Source: Mycolicibacterium wolinskyi
GTDB taxonomy: Bacteria > Actinomycetota > Actinomycetes > Mycobacteriales > Mycobacteriaceae
Assembly (NCBI RefSeq): GCF_002101965.1
Contig: NZ_LQQA01000030.1
Coordinates: 682,001-746,000 of the forward strand
DNA length: 64,000 bases
Direction: 5' to 3'
The translations under genes were made by a program, and so were the position numbers. Below are positions 36,751 through 46,316 of this stretch, one piece after another. The stretch's first letter is position 1; each line of letters begins with the position of its first letter. A model generated the notes under the pieces. That model was not told the DNA's origin. It made no database searches and saw nothing but the letters and a program-made list of their open reading frames with translations.

Positions 36751-37731
36751 TCAGCTTTCTTTCAGCGCTGCCAAGAGTCGTCGCGCGGCAGCCACCCGGT
36801 CGGCCGCCGCGCCGGAGAGCGTGTCGAGCGCACATTCCGGATCGGCAGGCGGACCCATGTGCCCACATCCGCGTGGGCAGTCGTCGATGGTGTCGGCCAG
36901 ATCGGAGAACGCCAGTATCACGTCGTCTGGCTCGATGTGGGCAAGGCCGAACGAGCGCACGCCGGGGGTATCGATCACCCAGCCGTCGCCGTCGATCGGC
37001 AACGCGATCGACTGCGTCGACGTGTGCTTGCCCTTGCCGACGCCAGAGACTTCACCGGTAGCCCGATCTGCCTCTGGCACAAGGCGGTTCACGAGTGTCG
37101 ACTTGCCGACCCCGGAGTGGCCGAGGAACACGGTGACCTGGCCGGTCAGCAGTGGGGCGACGGCGTCGAGCGGGTCGTCACGGCCCGCGTTCACGATCGT
37201 CAAATCGAGCCCGTCGAACTGCGCCGCGAAGGGCTCGGGTGGCGCCAGATCCGATTTGGTCAGACACAGGATCGGTTGCAGGCCACCGGCATACGCGGCG
37301 ATCAGCGCACGTTCGACGAATCCGGTGCGTGGTGGCGGATCGGCCAGCGCCACGACGATGAGCAGCTGATCGGCATTGGCGACCACCACCCGCTCGGTGG
37401 GATCGGTGTCATCGGCCGTGCGGCGCAAGACCGTTCGGCGTTCACCGCGCCGCACGATGCGGGCCAGGGTGTCAGGGCGGCCCGACAGGTCTCCGACGAC
37501 GTCGACGTCGTCGCCCACGACGATCGGGGTGCGGCCGAGTTCGCGGGCCCGCATGGCGGTCACGCGATGGTGCGGATCGCGGGCGAGCGCACAGCCCCAG
37601 CGGCCACGATCCACGGTCACCACCATCGCGGACCGGGCGTCGGCATGGTCGGGCCTGGTCTTGGTGCGCGGGCGGGTACCCCGACCCGGTCTGATGCGGA
37701 CGTCGGATTCGTCGTATTCCCGCGCGCTCAA
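36751..37731 (-). CDS. rsgA: Ribosome small-subunit GTPase RsgA
   Basis: This 326-residue circularly permuted GTPase assists late 30S maturation. The permuted order is visible: G4 LCLTKSD comes before G1 GHSGVGKST and G3 DTPG. An N-terminal OB-like domain precedes them. The C-terminal zinc knuckle is CPRGCGHMGPPADPEC. The start is TTG 37731, 6 bp after aroA; an internal ATG in AMVVTVDRGRWG is less likely. It is encoded downstream of aroA, as in Rv3227-Rv3228. Confidence 0.93.
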   Translation of the reverse strand: MSAREYDESDVRIRPGRGTRPRTKTRPDHADARSAMVVTVDRGRWGCALARDPHHRVTAMRARELGRTPIVVGDDVDVVGDLSGRPDTLARIVRRGERRTVLRRTADDTDPTERVVVANADQLLIVVALADPPPRTGFVERALIAAYAGGLQPILCLTKSDLAPPEPFAAQFDGLDLTIVNAGRDDPLDAVAPLLTGQVTVFLGHSGVGKSTLVNRLVPEADRATGEVSGVGKGKHTSTQSIALPIDGDGWVIDTPGVRSFGLAHIEPDDVILAFSDLADTIDDCPRGCGHMGPPADPECALDTLSGAAADRVAAARRLLAALKES

Positions 37732-37737
37732 CGGCTG

Positions 37738-39042
37738 TCAATCCCCAGGCGAATCCGCCAGCATGTTCACCCACATCAGCGGAAAGTCGGGCAGCGTCTT
37801 GGCCGTCGTCTCGATGTTCTCCACCTCGACACCGGGCACCCGCAGGCCGATGATCGCGCCGGCCGTGGCCATCCGGTGATCGGCGTAGGACCGCCACGTC
37901 CCGCCGTGCAGTGGCCGTGCGGTGATGAGCAGGCCGTCCTCGGTCTCGGCGCAGTCCCCGCCGAGGCCGTTGATCTCGGCGGTGAGTGCGGCGAGGCGAT
38001 CGGTCTCGTGCCCGCGCAGGTGGGCGATCCCGCGCAACCGTGACGTGGCGCCCTCCCGGGCCAGGGCCGCCAGCGCCGCCACGGTAGGTGCGAGTTCGCC
38101 GACGTCGTGCAAGTCGGCGTCAAAGCCGTCGTACTCCTCGGCGCCCGTGACCTCGAGGTGTGAATCCATCTGTCGGACAGACGCATTCACCTTCGTCAGC
38201 AGATCGAGGATGGTGTCGGCGGGCTGGATGCTGACCGTGGGCCAACCGGCGATCCGCACGGTCCCCCCGGTGACGAGTGCCGCGGCCAGGAACGGGGTGG
38301 CGTTGGACAGATCCGGTTCGATGTTCCAGGCCCGCGCGGCGATCGGGCCCGGATGGACGTGCCAGCGGTTGGCCACCGAGTCGTCGACGTCCACTCCGGC
38401 ATCGCGCAGCATCGCCACCGTCATGGCCACGTGCGGGGCCGACGGCACCGACTCGCCGGTGTGCACGATCGTCAGTCCGTCGGTGAACGACGCACCCGAC
38501 AGCAGCAGACCGGAGACGAACTGCGAGGACCCCGACGCGTCGATCTCGACCGTCCCACCGCTGACCGCGCCACTGCCGCGCACGACGAACGGCAGGCCGT
38601 CACCGTCCACGTCGACGCCGAGGTTGCGCAGCCCGTCCAGAAGCGGCGCGATCGGACGCGCCCTCGCCTGCTCGTCACCGTCGAACGTGACCGACGCCGT
38701 GCTCAGCGCGGCGACCGATGGCACGAACCGCAGTACCGTGCCGGCCAGACCACAGTCGACGCGGGCGTCCGGGGCGGGGGCGATGGCGCCGCCGACGGTC
38801 AGTTCACTGCCGTCGCCGGTCACGGTCACACCCAGCGCGCGGACGGCTTCGATCATGAGGTCGGTGTCCCGGCTGCGCAGTGCCCCGCTGATCGTCGAGG
38901 TGCCCTGCGGGGTGGCCAGCGCGGCGAGGATCAGCGCACGGTTGGTCAGTGACTTCGATCCGGGCACCGTCACCGTCGCATCGACAGGCGTGGTGGTCGA
39001 CGGGGCAGCCCAGGCTGCTTTCTGCTCGTCGTGTCCGCTCAC
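37738..39042 (-). CDS. aroA: 3-phosphoshikimate 1-carboxyvinyltransferase (EPSP synthase)
   Basis: This 434-residue enzyme makes EPSP from shikimate-3-phosphate and PEP in the shikimate pathway. Key segments are PGSKSLTNRALILAALA, GLAGTVLRFVPSVAALS and DVDGDGLPFVVRGSG. SSQFVSGLLLSG and the C-terminal SYADHRMATAGAIIGLRVPGVEVEN are also present. The GTG at 39042 (VSGHDEQ) is the start. It diverges from the SRAP gene 45 bp away and is cotranscribed with rsgA. Confidence 0.97.
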   Translation of the reverse strand: MSGHDEQKAAWAAPSTTTPVDATVTVPGSKSLTNRALILAALATPQGTSTISGALRSRDTDLMIEAVRALGVTVTGDGSELTVGGAIAPAPDARVDCGLAGTVLRFVPSVAALSTASVTFDGDEQARARPIAPLLDGLRNLGVDVDGDGLPFVVRGSGAVSGGTVEIDASGSSQFVSGLLLSGASFTDGLTIVHTGESVPSAPHVAMTVAMLRDAGVDVDDSVANRWHVHPGPIAARAWNIEPDLSNATPFLAAALVTGGTVRIAGWPTVSIQPADTILDLLTKVNASVRQMDSHLEVTGAEEYDGFDADLHDVGELAPTVAALAALAREGATSRLRGIAHLRGHETDRLAALTAEINGLGGDCAETEDGLLITARPLHGGTWRSYADHRMATAGAIIGLRVPGVEVENIETTAKTLPDFPLMWVNMLADSPGD

Positions 39043-39087
39043 GGCCTATATCCTGCCTTGTCGCCCGATTCTGCAACCATGGGCTCT

Positions 39088-39837
39088 ATGTGTGGACGTT
39101 TCGCGGTCACCACCGACCCGGCGCTGCTGGCGCAGAAGATCCAGGCCATCGACGAGACCACCTCGGCCTCCGGTGACAAAGACGTCGCGGGCGCCAATTA
39201 CAACGTCGCTCCGACCACGACCATCAGCAGCGTGGTCAAACGCCACACCGAGCCCGATGACGAGTCCACCCGGCGGGTGCGGTCGATGCGTTGGGGTCTG
39301 ATCCCACCGTGGGTCAAGACGGCAGAGGACGGCACGCCGGACAACAAGGGCCCGCTGCTGATCAACGCACGGGCCGACAAGGTGACCAGCTCGCCGGCGT
39401 TCCGCAACTCCGCCAAGAACAAGCGCTGCCTCGTGCCGATGGACGGCTGGTACGAGTGGAAGGGCCAGAAAGGCGAGAAGACGCCCTTCTACATGTACGG
39501 CGCGAACGGTGAGCCCCTATTCATGGCGGGGCTGTGGACGACGTGGCGACCGGCCGGCGCGCCAAAAGATGCACCGCCGCTGCTGAGTTGCACGATCATC
39601 ACGACCGACGCGGCCGGGCCCCTCGCCGACATCCACGACCGCATGCCGTTGACCATCAGCGCCCCGGACTGGGATCGCTGGCTCGATCCCGATTCCCCGA
39701 TCGACGAGGGGCTGCTGCGAGGGCATGGCGACCTCGATCGGATCGCGATCCGTGAGGTGTCCCGGTTGGTCAACAGTGTGCGGAACAACGGCCCGGAGCT
39801 GATCGAGCCGGCTGAGCCGGAAGCATCCCTGTTTTGA
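39088..39837 (+). CDS. SRAP-domain protein (YedK/HMCES-like)
   Basis: This 249-residue SRAP peptidase-like protein crosslinks to abasic sites in single-stranded DNA through Cys2. The sequence begins MCGRFAV, and initiator Met removal exposes Cys2, which fixes the start at ATG 39088. Conserved LINARADKV (Asn), CLVPMDGWYEWK (Glu) and IHDRMPL (His) complete the active site. It corresponds to Rv3226c. It is divergent from aroA and overlaps the following methyltransferase by TTGA. Confidence 0.94.
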   Translation: MCGRFAVTTDPALLAQKIQAIDETTSASGDKDVAGANYNVAPTTTISSVVKRHTEPDDESTRRVRSMRWGLIPPWVKTAEDGTPDNKGPLLINARADKVTSSPAFRNSAKNKRCLVPMDGWYEWKGQKGEKTPFYMYGANGEPLFMAGLWTTWRPAGAPKDAPPLLSCTIITTDAAGPLADIHDRMPLTISAPDWDRWLDPDSPIDEGLLRGHGDLDRIAIREVSRLVNSVRNNGPELIEPAEPEASLF

Positions 39838-41327
39838 TCATCGAGCCTGGCGTCGTCGACGCGATCGGCACGGATCTGCGCGCAGCGCAGTACACGGTCG
39901 ACGGGGTGGCCGACCTGCTGGGGGCGGACGTGAACGCGGCGCTCGGCCGCGGAGTGTGGTGGCCGGCCCTGCGCGCCACGAACGCCGCACCCGTTGATCG
40001 GCAGCGGTTGGCCGTCCTCGTGCGGCTGTTTCTGCTGGGCAGCGACGAGTTCCGGGAACAGGTCGAGACGGCGCTGCCGTCCGTGTCCGTGGAGGCCCTG
40101 GCCGCCAACGGTGTGGTCGAGGTGTCCGACGGTGCGGTGCGCGCGGCTCTCGATATCCGCCCGCACAGCGACGGAGCCCACGATCTGATCGTCGTGTCGG
40201 ACCAGGATGCGGCGCTACGCAGTGGCCCACTCCGGCACGACCACGTGCTCGGCATCGGTGGGGCGTCGATTTCTTTGGCCCGTGCCGTGATTCGCACACC
40301 CGTGAATCGCGCACTGGATCTGGGCACCGGCTGCGGCATCCAGGCGCTGCACCTCGACGCGCACTGCGCCGAAGTCGTGGCGACCGATACCAATGAGCGC
40401 GCGCTGGCGCTCGCCGCTGCGACGGCGCGTCTCAACGGCATGTCGTGGGATCTGCGCCACGGCAGCTTGTTCGAGCCCGTCGCGGGGGAGCGCTTCGACC
40501 TGATCGTGTCCAACCCGCCGTTCGTGGTGGGGTCCGGTGCACGGGACTACATCTACCGGGATTCCGGGATCGCCGGAGACCTGTTGTGCCAGAGCCTGAT
40601 CGAACAAGTCGGCGACCATCTGCTGCCGGGCGGCACAGCGCACATCATGGCCAACTGGATCGTCTGCTCGGAAAGCTCCGACTGGCGGGATCGCGTGCGC
40701 GGCTGGCTGGCCGGCACCGGCCTGCACGCCTGGGTCGTGCAGCGTGAGCTCGCCGACCCCATCAGCTACGTCTCGCTGTGGCTGGCCGATGCCGGTGAGA
40801 CACCCGAACAGATGGCCGACCGCGGCGGGCAGTGGCTGGACTGGTTCGCCGAACAAGACATCGCCGGTATCGGGATGGGTCTGATCTCGCTGCGGGCACC
40901 GCGTCATGGTGAACGCCCCGAGCAGATTCTCGAAGAGATCACGGCCGCCGACGAGTTGGTCACCGGATCGGAAGTCGACGCGTTCTTCGCTCGCCGCGCG
41001 TACCTGCGCGACACCTCCGATGACCAGCTGCTGGCCGCCCGGCTCTCGACGGCACCGGTGTTCCTGGAAGAGCAATCCCTGCCCGGCCCGGACGGGTGGC
41101 AGCAAGTCGGGGCAGCGGTCCGCCGCCCGGGCGGTCCGGCCGCGGTCATCGGTGTCGACGAAGTGTTGCGGGCTCTACTCGCCGGATGCCGCGGCGAAGT
41201 CCCGCTCGGCACGCTCATCGAACTGCTCGCGACACATCATGGCGTCGACACCGATGCGCTCGCCGAGGCCGCGCTGCCGGAGGTCCGCGAGGCCATCGGC
41301 CGCGGGATCCTCTATCAGGCGCGGTAA
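39834..41327 (+). CDS. Class I SAM-dependent methyltransferase with N-terminal extension
   Basis: This 497-residue protein has an N-terminal domain of about 140 residues. A methyltransferase core follows: RALDLGTGCGIQALHLDAHC (SAM motif) and FDLIVSNPPFVVG, the NPPF motif of N-methyltransferases that act on amide or base nitrogens. About 190 C-terminal residues contain no motif I recognise. The likely start is TTG 39834, sharing TTGA with the SRAP stop. NPPF and size resemble Rv-type HemK/RlmG relatives (DUF7059-like), but the substrate is unknown. Confidence 0.85.
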   Translation: MIIEPGVVDAIGTDLRAAQYTVDGVADLLGADVNAALGRGVWWPALRATNAAPVDRQRLAVLVRLFLLGSDEFREQVETALPSVSVEALAANGVVEVSDGAVRAALDIRPHSDGAHDLIVVSDQDAALRSGPLRHDHVLGIGGASISLARAVIRTPVNRALDLGTGCGIQALHLDAHCAEVVATDTNERALALAAATARLNGMSWDLRHGSLFEPVAGERFDLIVSNPPFVVGSGARDYIYRDSGIAGDLLCQSLIEQVGDHLLPGGTAHIMANWIVCSESSDWRDRVRGWLAGTGLHAWVVQRELADPISYVSLWLADAGETPEQMADRGGQWLDWFAEQDIAGIGMGLISLRAPRHGERPEQILEEITAADELVTGSEVDAFFARRAYLRDTSDDQLLAARLSTAPVFLEEQSLPGPDGWQQVGAAVRRPGGPAAVIGVDEVLRALLAGCRGEVPLGTLIELLATHHGVDTDALAEAALPEVREAIGRGILYQAR

Positions 41328-41351
41328 TTGAGCCTTCAGGACGCGGCTAGC

Positions 41352-42137
41352 TCACCGGCGGCGTGCGGTCGCAACCAGGTAGGGACTGGTGAACGACACC
41401 TGCCCCGCGTCGTCAGCGCATTCGGTCAGCGCGGTCTCGAATGCCGTCAGCAGCTGACCACGCTGCGGCTCGTCGAGCCGCCCCAGCAGATCGACGTGCA
41501 TGGGCGACTCCCGGCCGATGAAATGCATCGCGCTCGACACCGATCCGAATTGCCAAGTGTGCAACCGCTTTTCGATCGCGAGGTCGTCGAAGTCGGCGGC
41601 CAGCCGTGTCGCCACGATGTCCGGATCGCCCCAGTCGTCGGGGGAGTGGCCGGATGCCGGCGGCTGCCCGAGCGTCTGGACGATCGGGTTGTAGAACGGG
41701 CTGCCCGCCCCGTCGCGGATCCATGAGGAGAACCCGAACACGCCGCCGGGCCGCAACAGCCGCGCGACCTCGGCCACCAGACTGTTCGGTTCGACGAAGA
41801 TGATGCCCATGTTCGACGTCACCGCGTCGAAGCCGGAATCGGGCAGTCCGGTATTGGCGGCGTCGGCCACCACCCAGTTGACTTCGGCGCCGCCCGGCCG
41901 GTTGGAGGCGATCTCGATCAACTCGGGCGTGAGGTCGACGCCCGTCACGCCGGCACCGGCGGCCGCGGCTGCCAACGCGGCGCTGCCGGTACCGCACGCA
42001 AGGTCGAGCACCGTGGCGCCGCGGATCGGACGACGGCTGTCGACGGCGGCGACGACTTCACCCGCGATGGCTGCGATACGTTCGGCGACGGCTTCATAAC
42101 GCCCGCCGGCCCAGTTGGTGGGTTTGGCTTCAGTCAC
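41352..42137 (-). CDS. Stand-alone methyltransferase reading of the same frame
   Basis: This is the 261-residue alternative product starting at GTG 42137 (VTEAKPTNWAGGRYEAVAERIAAIAGEVV). It is a ubiE/PhcB-like class-I methyltransferase with LDLACGTGSA, TSNMGIIFVEP and LLRPGGVFGFSSW. Methyltransferases of this family usually start about 10 residues before this region, which supports the internal start. CATACT (42144-42149) lies 6 bp before the GTG, typical of leaderless mRNAs. It is the same frame as the fused ORF; only one reading may be made, or both. Confidence 0.6.
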   Translation of the reverse strand: MTEAKPTNWAGGRYEAVAERIAAIAGEVVAAVDSRRPIRGATVLDLACGTGSAALAAAAAGAGVTGVDLTPELIEIASNRPGGAEVNWVVADAANTGLPDSGFDAVTSNMGIIFVEPNSLVAEVARLLRPGGVFGFSSWIRDGAGSPFYNPIVQTLGQPPASGHSPDDWGDPDIVATRLAADFDDLAIEKRLHTWQFGSVSSAMHFIGRESPMHVDLLGRLDEPQRGQLLTAFETALTECADDAGQVSFTSPYLVATARRR

Positions 42138-43547
42138 AGATCGAGTATGCCTATCGGCTTTCGCACCACCGTCGCCCTCGCCGGGCGGGGCGGGGTCGTG
42201 CAGGAGTTCGTCGGGGTGGTGGACGTGGTTGGTCTGGAGTGCAGTCGTGCCGTCGGTCCAGCCGAGGCGACCGTTGGGCATGACTTCGGTGATGAGTTCG
42301 CCGCGGGTGACGCGGGCATGGTCGGGCCCGCATGCGAAGAACAGTTTGTCGGCATCGGTGGCGCCGTCGGGATCCCAATCCGGACTGTGGTGGACCTCGG
42401 AGTGATAGTCGGGTTCTGAGCAGTTCGGCCGCGTGCATCCGCCGTCGCGGGCATAGCAGATGATGCGTTGGTCGGCGGTGGCGATGCGGGCCTGGCGGGC
42501 GAGGTAGAGGGGACGCTCGGAGTGGTCGTCGAAGATCACCAGATAGTGGATGGCATCAGCGGCCATGCGGATCAGATCCCGCATCGGCAGTGCGGTATCG
42601 CCGCCGGTGCGGGCGGGAGTCGGCATCGGAATGCCGGGGTCATGGACGGCATGCGCGGCCTGATTGAGTTCGGCCAGTGTGGTGCGGGCGATTACGGTGA
42701 CCGGATGGCCGCGGTGTGAGCCCATGCCGCCGGACGCGATGCCCAGTTTGAGGCCGAGCTTGATGCCGTCGTGGCAGCGCTGATCGGGGGTGCGGTCGTC
42801 CTCGACCTTGGCAAGCGTGCCGTCGGGCAGATGGCGGCCGGGGCGAACCGCGGCGGTGGACGCTTCCACAAAGCTGCGGGCTTCGGGGTCGATCCAGCCG
42901 TCCAGTCGCGACATGCCGTCGGGGCCTTGCGGGCCGAGGTGCAGGCCGCGGCGGCGCGCCCGGTCTTCTTCGTTGTAATGGCCGTCAGGGTTGAAGATCT
43001 CATCGATGCGCCGCCCCGCGGTTTTGACGATCTCGGCGTCGTTCTTTCGGGCTTCGCGCACGAGGCTGCGTTCGACTTCGGCGCGGTCGTCATCGGACAC
43101 TCCGGACGGCAGAGTGTCGACGGCCCGGCAGATGGCGCGTAGATGATCTTCACCGATGGCGCCCTCCTCCAATGCTGCTGCCACCAGTGGGAGTTCGGGC
43201 GGCGCCGGCGGGCCCGTCAGCCGGCGGCGCGGACGAAGCCGGGCGGCAGCCTTCATGCGGCGCTTGATCTCTTTCGGCGGAATGCGCAGACGTGCCCACA
43301 GGCTGTCGGCAACCGCCGGTTCCATCCCGGCTTCGTCCGGCGGATCGGCGATCTCGCCGAAGATCCGGTACATCAGGCCTCGGTTCGTGCGCTCTTGAGT
43401 CTCCAGTCGCTCGGCCATCTCGACGCGAAACTCATTGCCCACCCCATCCGAGGACAGGCTTGCCATCTCGGCGTAGGCGGCGTCCACTTGGTCGGCCAGG
43501 GCACGAAGGTGCTCGCGTGCTGCCTCTGCGGTGGTGAACTGAGCCAT
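41352..43547 (-). CDS. DUF222/HNH (13E12-type) protein fused in frame to a SAM methyltransferase
   Basis: This is one uninterrupted 731-residue frame. Residues 1-450 are a 13E12/DUF222 protein with a C-terminal HNH nuclease-like motif (CYARDGGCTRPNCSEPDYHSEVHH...CGPDH). From residue 471 it continues with no stop into a class-I methyltransferase (ATVLDLACGTGSAALAAAAAGAGVTGVDLTPELIEIA). Both halves look complete by themselves. The methyltransferase has its own GTG and leaderless -10, so this may be either a genuine fusion or a 13E12 element abutting a gene without a stop. 13E12-type genes are repeated and recombination-prone in mycobacteria. Function of neither half is known. Confidence 0.8.
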   Translation of the reverse strand: MAQFTTAEAAREHLRALADQVDAAYAEMASLSSDGVGNEFRVEMAERLETQERTNRGLMYRIFGEIADPPDEAGMEPAVADSLWARLRIPPKEIKRRMKAAARLRPRRRLTGPPAPPELPLVAAALEEGAIGEDHLRAICRAVDTLPSGVSDDDRAEVERSLVREARKNDAEIVKTAGRRIDEIFNPDGHYNEEDRARRRGLHLGPQGPDGMSRLDGWIDPEARSFVEASTAAVRPGRHLPDGTLAKVEDDRTPDQRCHDGIKLGLKLGIASGGMGSHRGHPVTVIARTTLAELNQAAHAVHDPGIPMPTPARTGGDTALPMRDLIRMAADAIHYLVIFDDHSERPLYLARQARIATADQRIICYARDGGCTRPNCSEPDYHSEVHHSPDWDPDGATDADKLFFACGPDHARVTRGELITEVMPNGRLGWTDGTTALQTNHVHHPDELLHDPAPPGEGDGGAKADRHTRSVTEAKPTNWAGGRYEAVAERIAAIAGEVVAAVDSRRPIRGATVLDLACGTGSAALAAAAAGAGVTGVDLTPELIEIASNRPGGAEVNWVVADAANTGLPDSGFDAVTSNMGIIFVEPNSLVAEVARLLRPGGVFGFSSWIRDGAGSPFYNPIVQTLGQPPASGHSPDDWGDPDIVATRLAADFDDLAIEKRLHTWQFGSVSSAMHFIGRESPMHVDLLGRLDEPQRGQLLTAFETALTECADDAGQVSFTSPYLVATARRR
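42144..42149 (-). promoter_or_regulatory. Candidate -10 for a leaderless methyltransferase mRNA
   Basis: On the minus strand CATACT is followed by CGATCT and then GTG. The 6-bp gap matches other leaderless starts in this window (34201). No clear -35 is seen. Confidence 0.4.
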
Positions 43548-43709
43548 GACCCGAACGTATCGAACACACGTGCGAAACGCTGTGCGTCTTCGACCTGCCA
43601 GGCCGAATCTGTGGACGAAAACGAAACTGGGGATAAAAGCGGGCTTCTGGCGGTCCGTGCGCGGAAGGTGTCAGTGGCACATGGTAGGCGGCGGACCGAC
43701 CCGCGCGTT

Positions 43710-45032
43710 CTACGGCAACCGGCCGGCGAAACCGGGCTCGACGTCGGGTTGGACGAAGCGGAAATGGGAGTTGGACTTCTGGAGGAATCGGCGTTCGAAT
43801 TGCCCTTCGATCCGCTTGCCGTCGAGCATGCCGGTGAGCATGAGCCGATCCGGCGCGTCCTGGCGGTAGTAGAGGACGATCGGCTCGGTTCGCTCGGGAT
43901 GCTTGAGTTCGATGCGGTCGTCGTGGATTTCGTAATCGTAGGACGTGACGTAGCCGGCGGCGTTCTGGGTGACGATGCTCCTGTAATCGCTGGCCCGGTA
44001 CGTGATCGCGACGTTGATCCAGGGCTCCGGTGCGGTGTCCTGCAGTGTCGCCTGCCGCCCGTCGATGGTGAATGACGTTGTCCGCCAGACCCCGTCGATC
44101 TCCGACTCCCGCTCGTGCATGTAGTGGAGCGCCACGATGCTGAAGGTCGTGGTGAGCGCGATGAATGCGCCCGCGAGCACCCACTTCGTCACCGTGCCGG
44201 TGCGGCGCACCCACCGTGTGCCCGAGCCGAGCGGTGCCCACAGCGTCACGGGTTCAACCGGTCCACGCTGCAACAGCATCGCCGCCAGGCTGCGCCAGTA
44301 CGGTGCGGTGATGCCGATGGCGATGAGCAGAAGCTGTCCGGAAATCTGCTTGACCGGCACGTCGTAGAACAGGTTCAGCAGGAAAACCTGGCCCATCGCG
44401 ACGATGGCGAGCAACGCACCCATCAACCATGTGCGACGCCACAGGAGCAATACTCCGGACACGAATTCGACCAGACCCGCCGCAATGGAGTATGGAGCGG
44501 AGGCGCCCATGAACCCCCACAGGGTGTTCATCAGGCTGACGTCGCCGACGAGCTGAATCTGGTAGGCGGGCAACACCATGTAGCCCATCTGGGCCGGGAT
44601 GACTTTGGCCAGCCCGTACAGCAACATGGACACCGCGAGCGCGAATCGCGCGACGACCAGCAACAGCGCCGCAAGGCTGCGGTAGTTCGGCCGTTGCCTG
44701 TCGAGCGCGGTCCAGACGGCGGTGATCGCAAGGGCCACAAGGATCCAGCCCAGGTGGAAGTACCAGGTGGCAAGCGAATCACCGGAGCCCGAGAGGGTCA
44801 GGGTCGCGCCCGAACCGCCGGCGACGCGCTCGCCCAGGTGTGCGAGCGCGTCCAACAGCGGCTTCCACAACACGCCGAGGCCGAGATTGCCGTAGACGGA
44901 GAGAACGACGATGCCTCCGCCGATCGTGAACAACAGTCGAAAGGCGAGCTTCTGCAATGGCGTCCAGGCCGGGACGGGCGGCGTGGATTCTTCGGCTATC
45001 TGGTTGTCTGAGAGACCGGCTGCGCTGCTCAC
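43710..45032 (-). CDS. DoxX-like membrane protein with C-terminal soluble domain
   Basis: This 440-residue protein has about eight transmembrane helices. The central part resembles DoxX-like quinone/terminal-oxidase-associated proteins (LLLVVARFALAVSMLLYGLAKVIPAQM, LVEFVSGVLLLW). A C-terminal beta-rich domain of about 130 residues follows (MHERESEIDGVWRTTSFTIDGR...), probably extracytoplasmic. No cofactor-binding residues can be proposed with confidence. The start is GTG 45032. The gaps on either side (162 and 82 bp) hold no gene. Confidence 0.8.
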   Translation of the reverse strand: MSSAAGLSDNQIAEESTPPVPAWTPLQKLAFRLLFTIGGGIVVLSVYGNLGLGVLWKPLLDALAHLGERVAGGSGATLTLSGSGDSLATWYFHLGWILVALAITAVWTALDRQRPNYRSLAALLLVVARFALAVSMLLYGLAKVIPAQMGYMVLPAYQIQLVGDVSLMNTLWGFMGASAPYSIAAGLVEFVSGVLLLWRRTWLMGALLAIVAMGQVFLLNLFYDVPVKQISGQLLLIAIGITAPYWRSLAAMLLQRGPVEPVTLWAPLGSGTRWVRRTGTVTKWVLAGAFIALTTTFSIVALHYMHERESEIDGVWRTTSFTIDGRQATLQDTAPEPWINVAITYRASDYRSIVTQNAAGYVTSYDYEIHDDRIELKHPERTEPIVLYYRQDAPDRLMLTGMLDGKRIEGQFERRFLQKSNSHFRFVQPDVEPGFAGRLP

Positions 45033-45114
45033 GCCAGAACGCTATCTGAGCGCGACGGGTACGTCGCGGGGGTTATCCTCCAAAATCGTCTGGTGCTAGG
45101 CGATTTGGCTGCGC

Positions 45115-46173
45115 TCAGAACTGCTTGACGAGACTCACCGAACGGTCCACCGTGGTGAAACCCAGCTTCTCGTACAACGCCAAAGCGCCTGTGGGACTTT
45201 CGAAGTCGACATCGAGGACCGCACGGTCGAGCCCATCAGCCCGGTAGGCACGCATGGTGTGGGTGAGGAGCGCCTGGGCGAGTTTGCGGCCGCGCCATTC
45301 GCGCGCGACACCCACCGAGTTGATGTATCCGAATGAGTGGCCGACGAGCGCCCATTCTTCCTTGTTGACCTCGCTGAGCACGTAGGCGACCACCTGGTCG
45401 TTGCCGTCGGCATCGGTGGCGACCGCCAGGAAGGACAGGTCGGGCCGCGTGGTGCTGAGCCGGTCGCCGATCTGCCAGTCCTCTTCGGTGATGGGCTGGC
45501 TGCCCCAGTGGTCGCGGAACGCGTCGTTGTGCGCGTGGCGGGTCGGCTCCGACCACTCGGGACCGTAGTTGACGATACGCACCGAGTTATCCGGGGCGAC
45601 ATCGGGAATCGGCTCGGCGAGGTTGCGTTCCAACTCGTGCCACCATCTGACCGACTCGTAGCCGTTGCGGTGCAGCAAGCGCACTTTCGCCGTGGCGATC
45701 TCGTTCGCCCCCGACCCCAACCATCCGGGCAGGCACTTGTCCGAGCCGGCGAGGTGCTGCAAGCCACGCTGTTCCTGCCAGCGCAGGAGCGCGGTTCCGA
45801 TGCCCTCGCCACGACGGTCGGGGTGGACCGCGCCGTCGAGGGCCACCTGCACGAGTGATTCCTGACTCGAGTTCAGGGTCGAGGTCCCGTACGCGACAGC
45901 CTGTCCGGACGAGTCGAACGCGATGATGGTGTCGGCTGCGGGATCGAAGTCGGATCGCGTGAATTCCTCGGTGATTTCTTCCTTCGTGACCAGATACCGC
46001 GGGTGGTCGACCGTGCCCGCGGCGCCCAGGAGCGCCCAGATGGCCACGATGTCGTCCTTCGTCGCCGCGCGCCACGTCAGGTCGTCGCCGACGGCCGGAA
46101 TGTCAACCGTCGCAGGGGCAGTGACTCTGGCGCTGAGGGGCAGATCGGGGGCCGGGGTATGGCCGGATGTCAT
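45115..46173 (-). CDS. Tandem GNAT acetyltransferase
   Basis: This 352-residue protein has two GNAT folds in tandem. In the first, AVHPDRRGEGIGTALLRWQEQRG carries the acetyl-CoA motif (R-x2-G-x-G). In the second, NSVGVAREWRGRKLAQALLTHTMRAYRADG is the degenerate counterpart. The layout recalls mycothiol synthase MshD, but the substrate-binding residues were not compared. ATG 46173 has AAAGGA upstream and replaces an implausible long N-terminal extension. It sits where Rv3225c lies in M. tuberculosis. Confidence 0.85.
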   Translation of the reverse strand: MTSGHTPAPDLPLSARVTAPATVDIPAVGDDLTWRAATKDDIVAIWALLGAAGTVDHPRYLVTKEEITEEFTRSDFDPAADTIIAFDSSGQAVAYGTSTLNSSQESLVQVALDGAVHPDRRGEGIGTALLRWQEQRGLQHLAGSDKCLPGWLGSGANEIATAKVRLLHRNGYESVRWWHELERNLAEPIPDVAPDNSVRIVNYGPEWSEPTRHAHNDAFRDHWGSQPITEEDWQIGDRLSTTRPDLSFLAVATDADGNDQVVAYVLSEVNKEEWALVGHSFGYINSVGVAREWRGRKLAQALLTHTMRAYRADGLDRAVLDVDFESPTGALALYEKLGFTTVDRSVSLVKQF

Positions 46174-46316
46174 CGTGGTCCTTTCGCCATCGTCGTGACA
46201 TCGCCGACCATACCGACGGCACGCGCAGCGATCGACTGAATTTTCCACGCCCGCCGACCGCTCGCGGAGGGCTGTCCTCAGTTCCTTTGGCCGCCAAAGC
46301 CATTCAGCGGGTGGTG

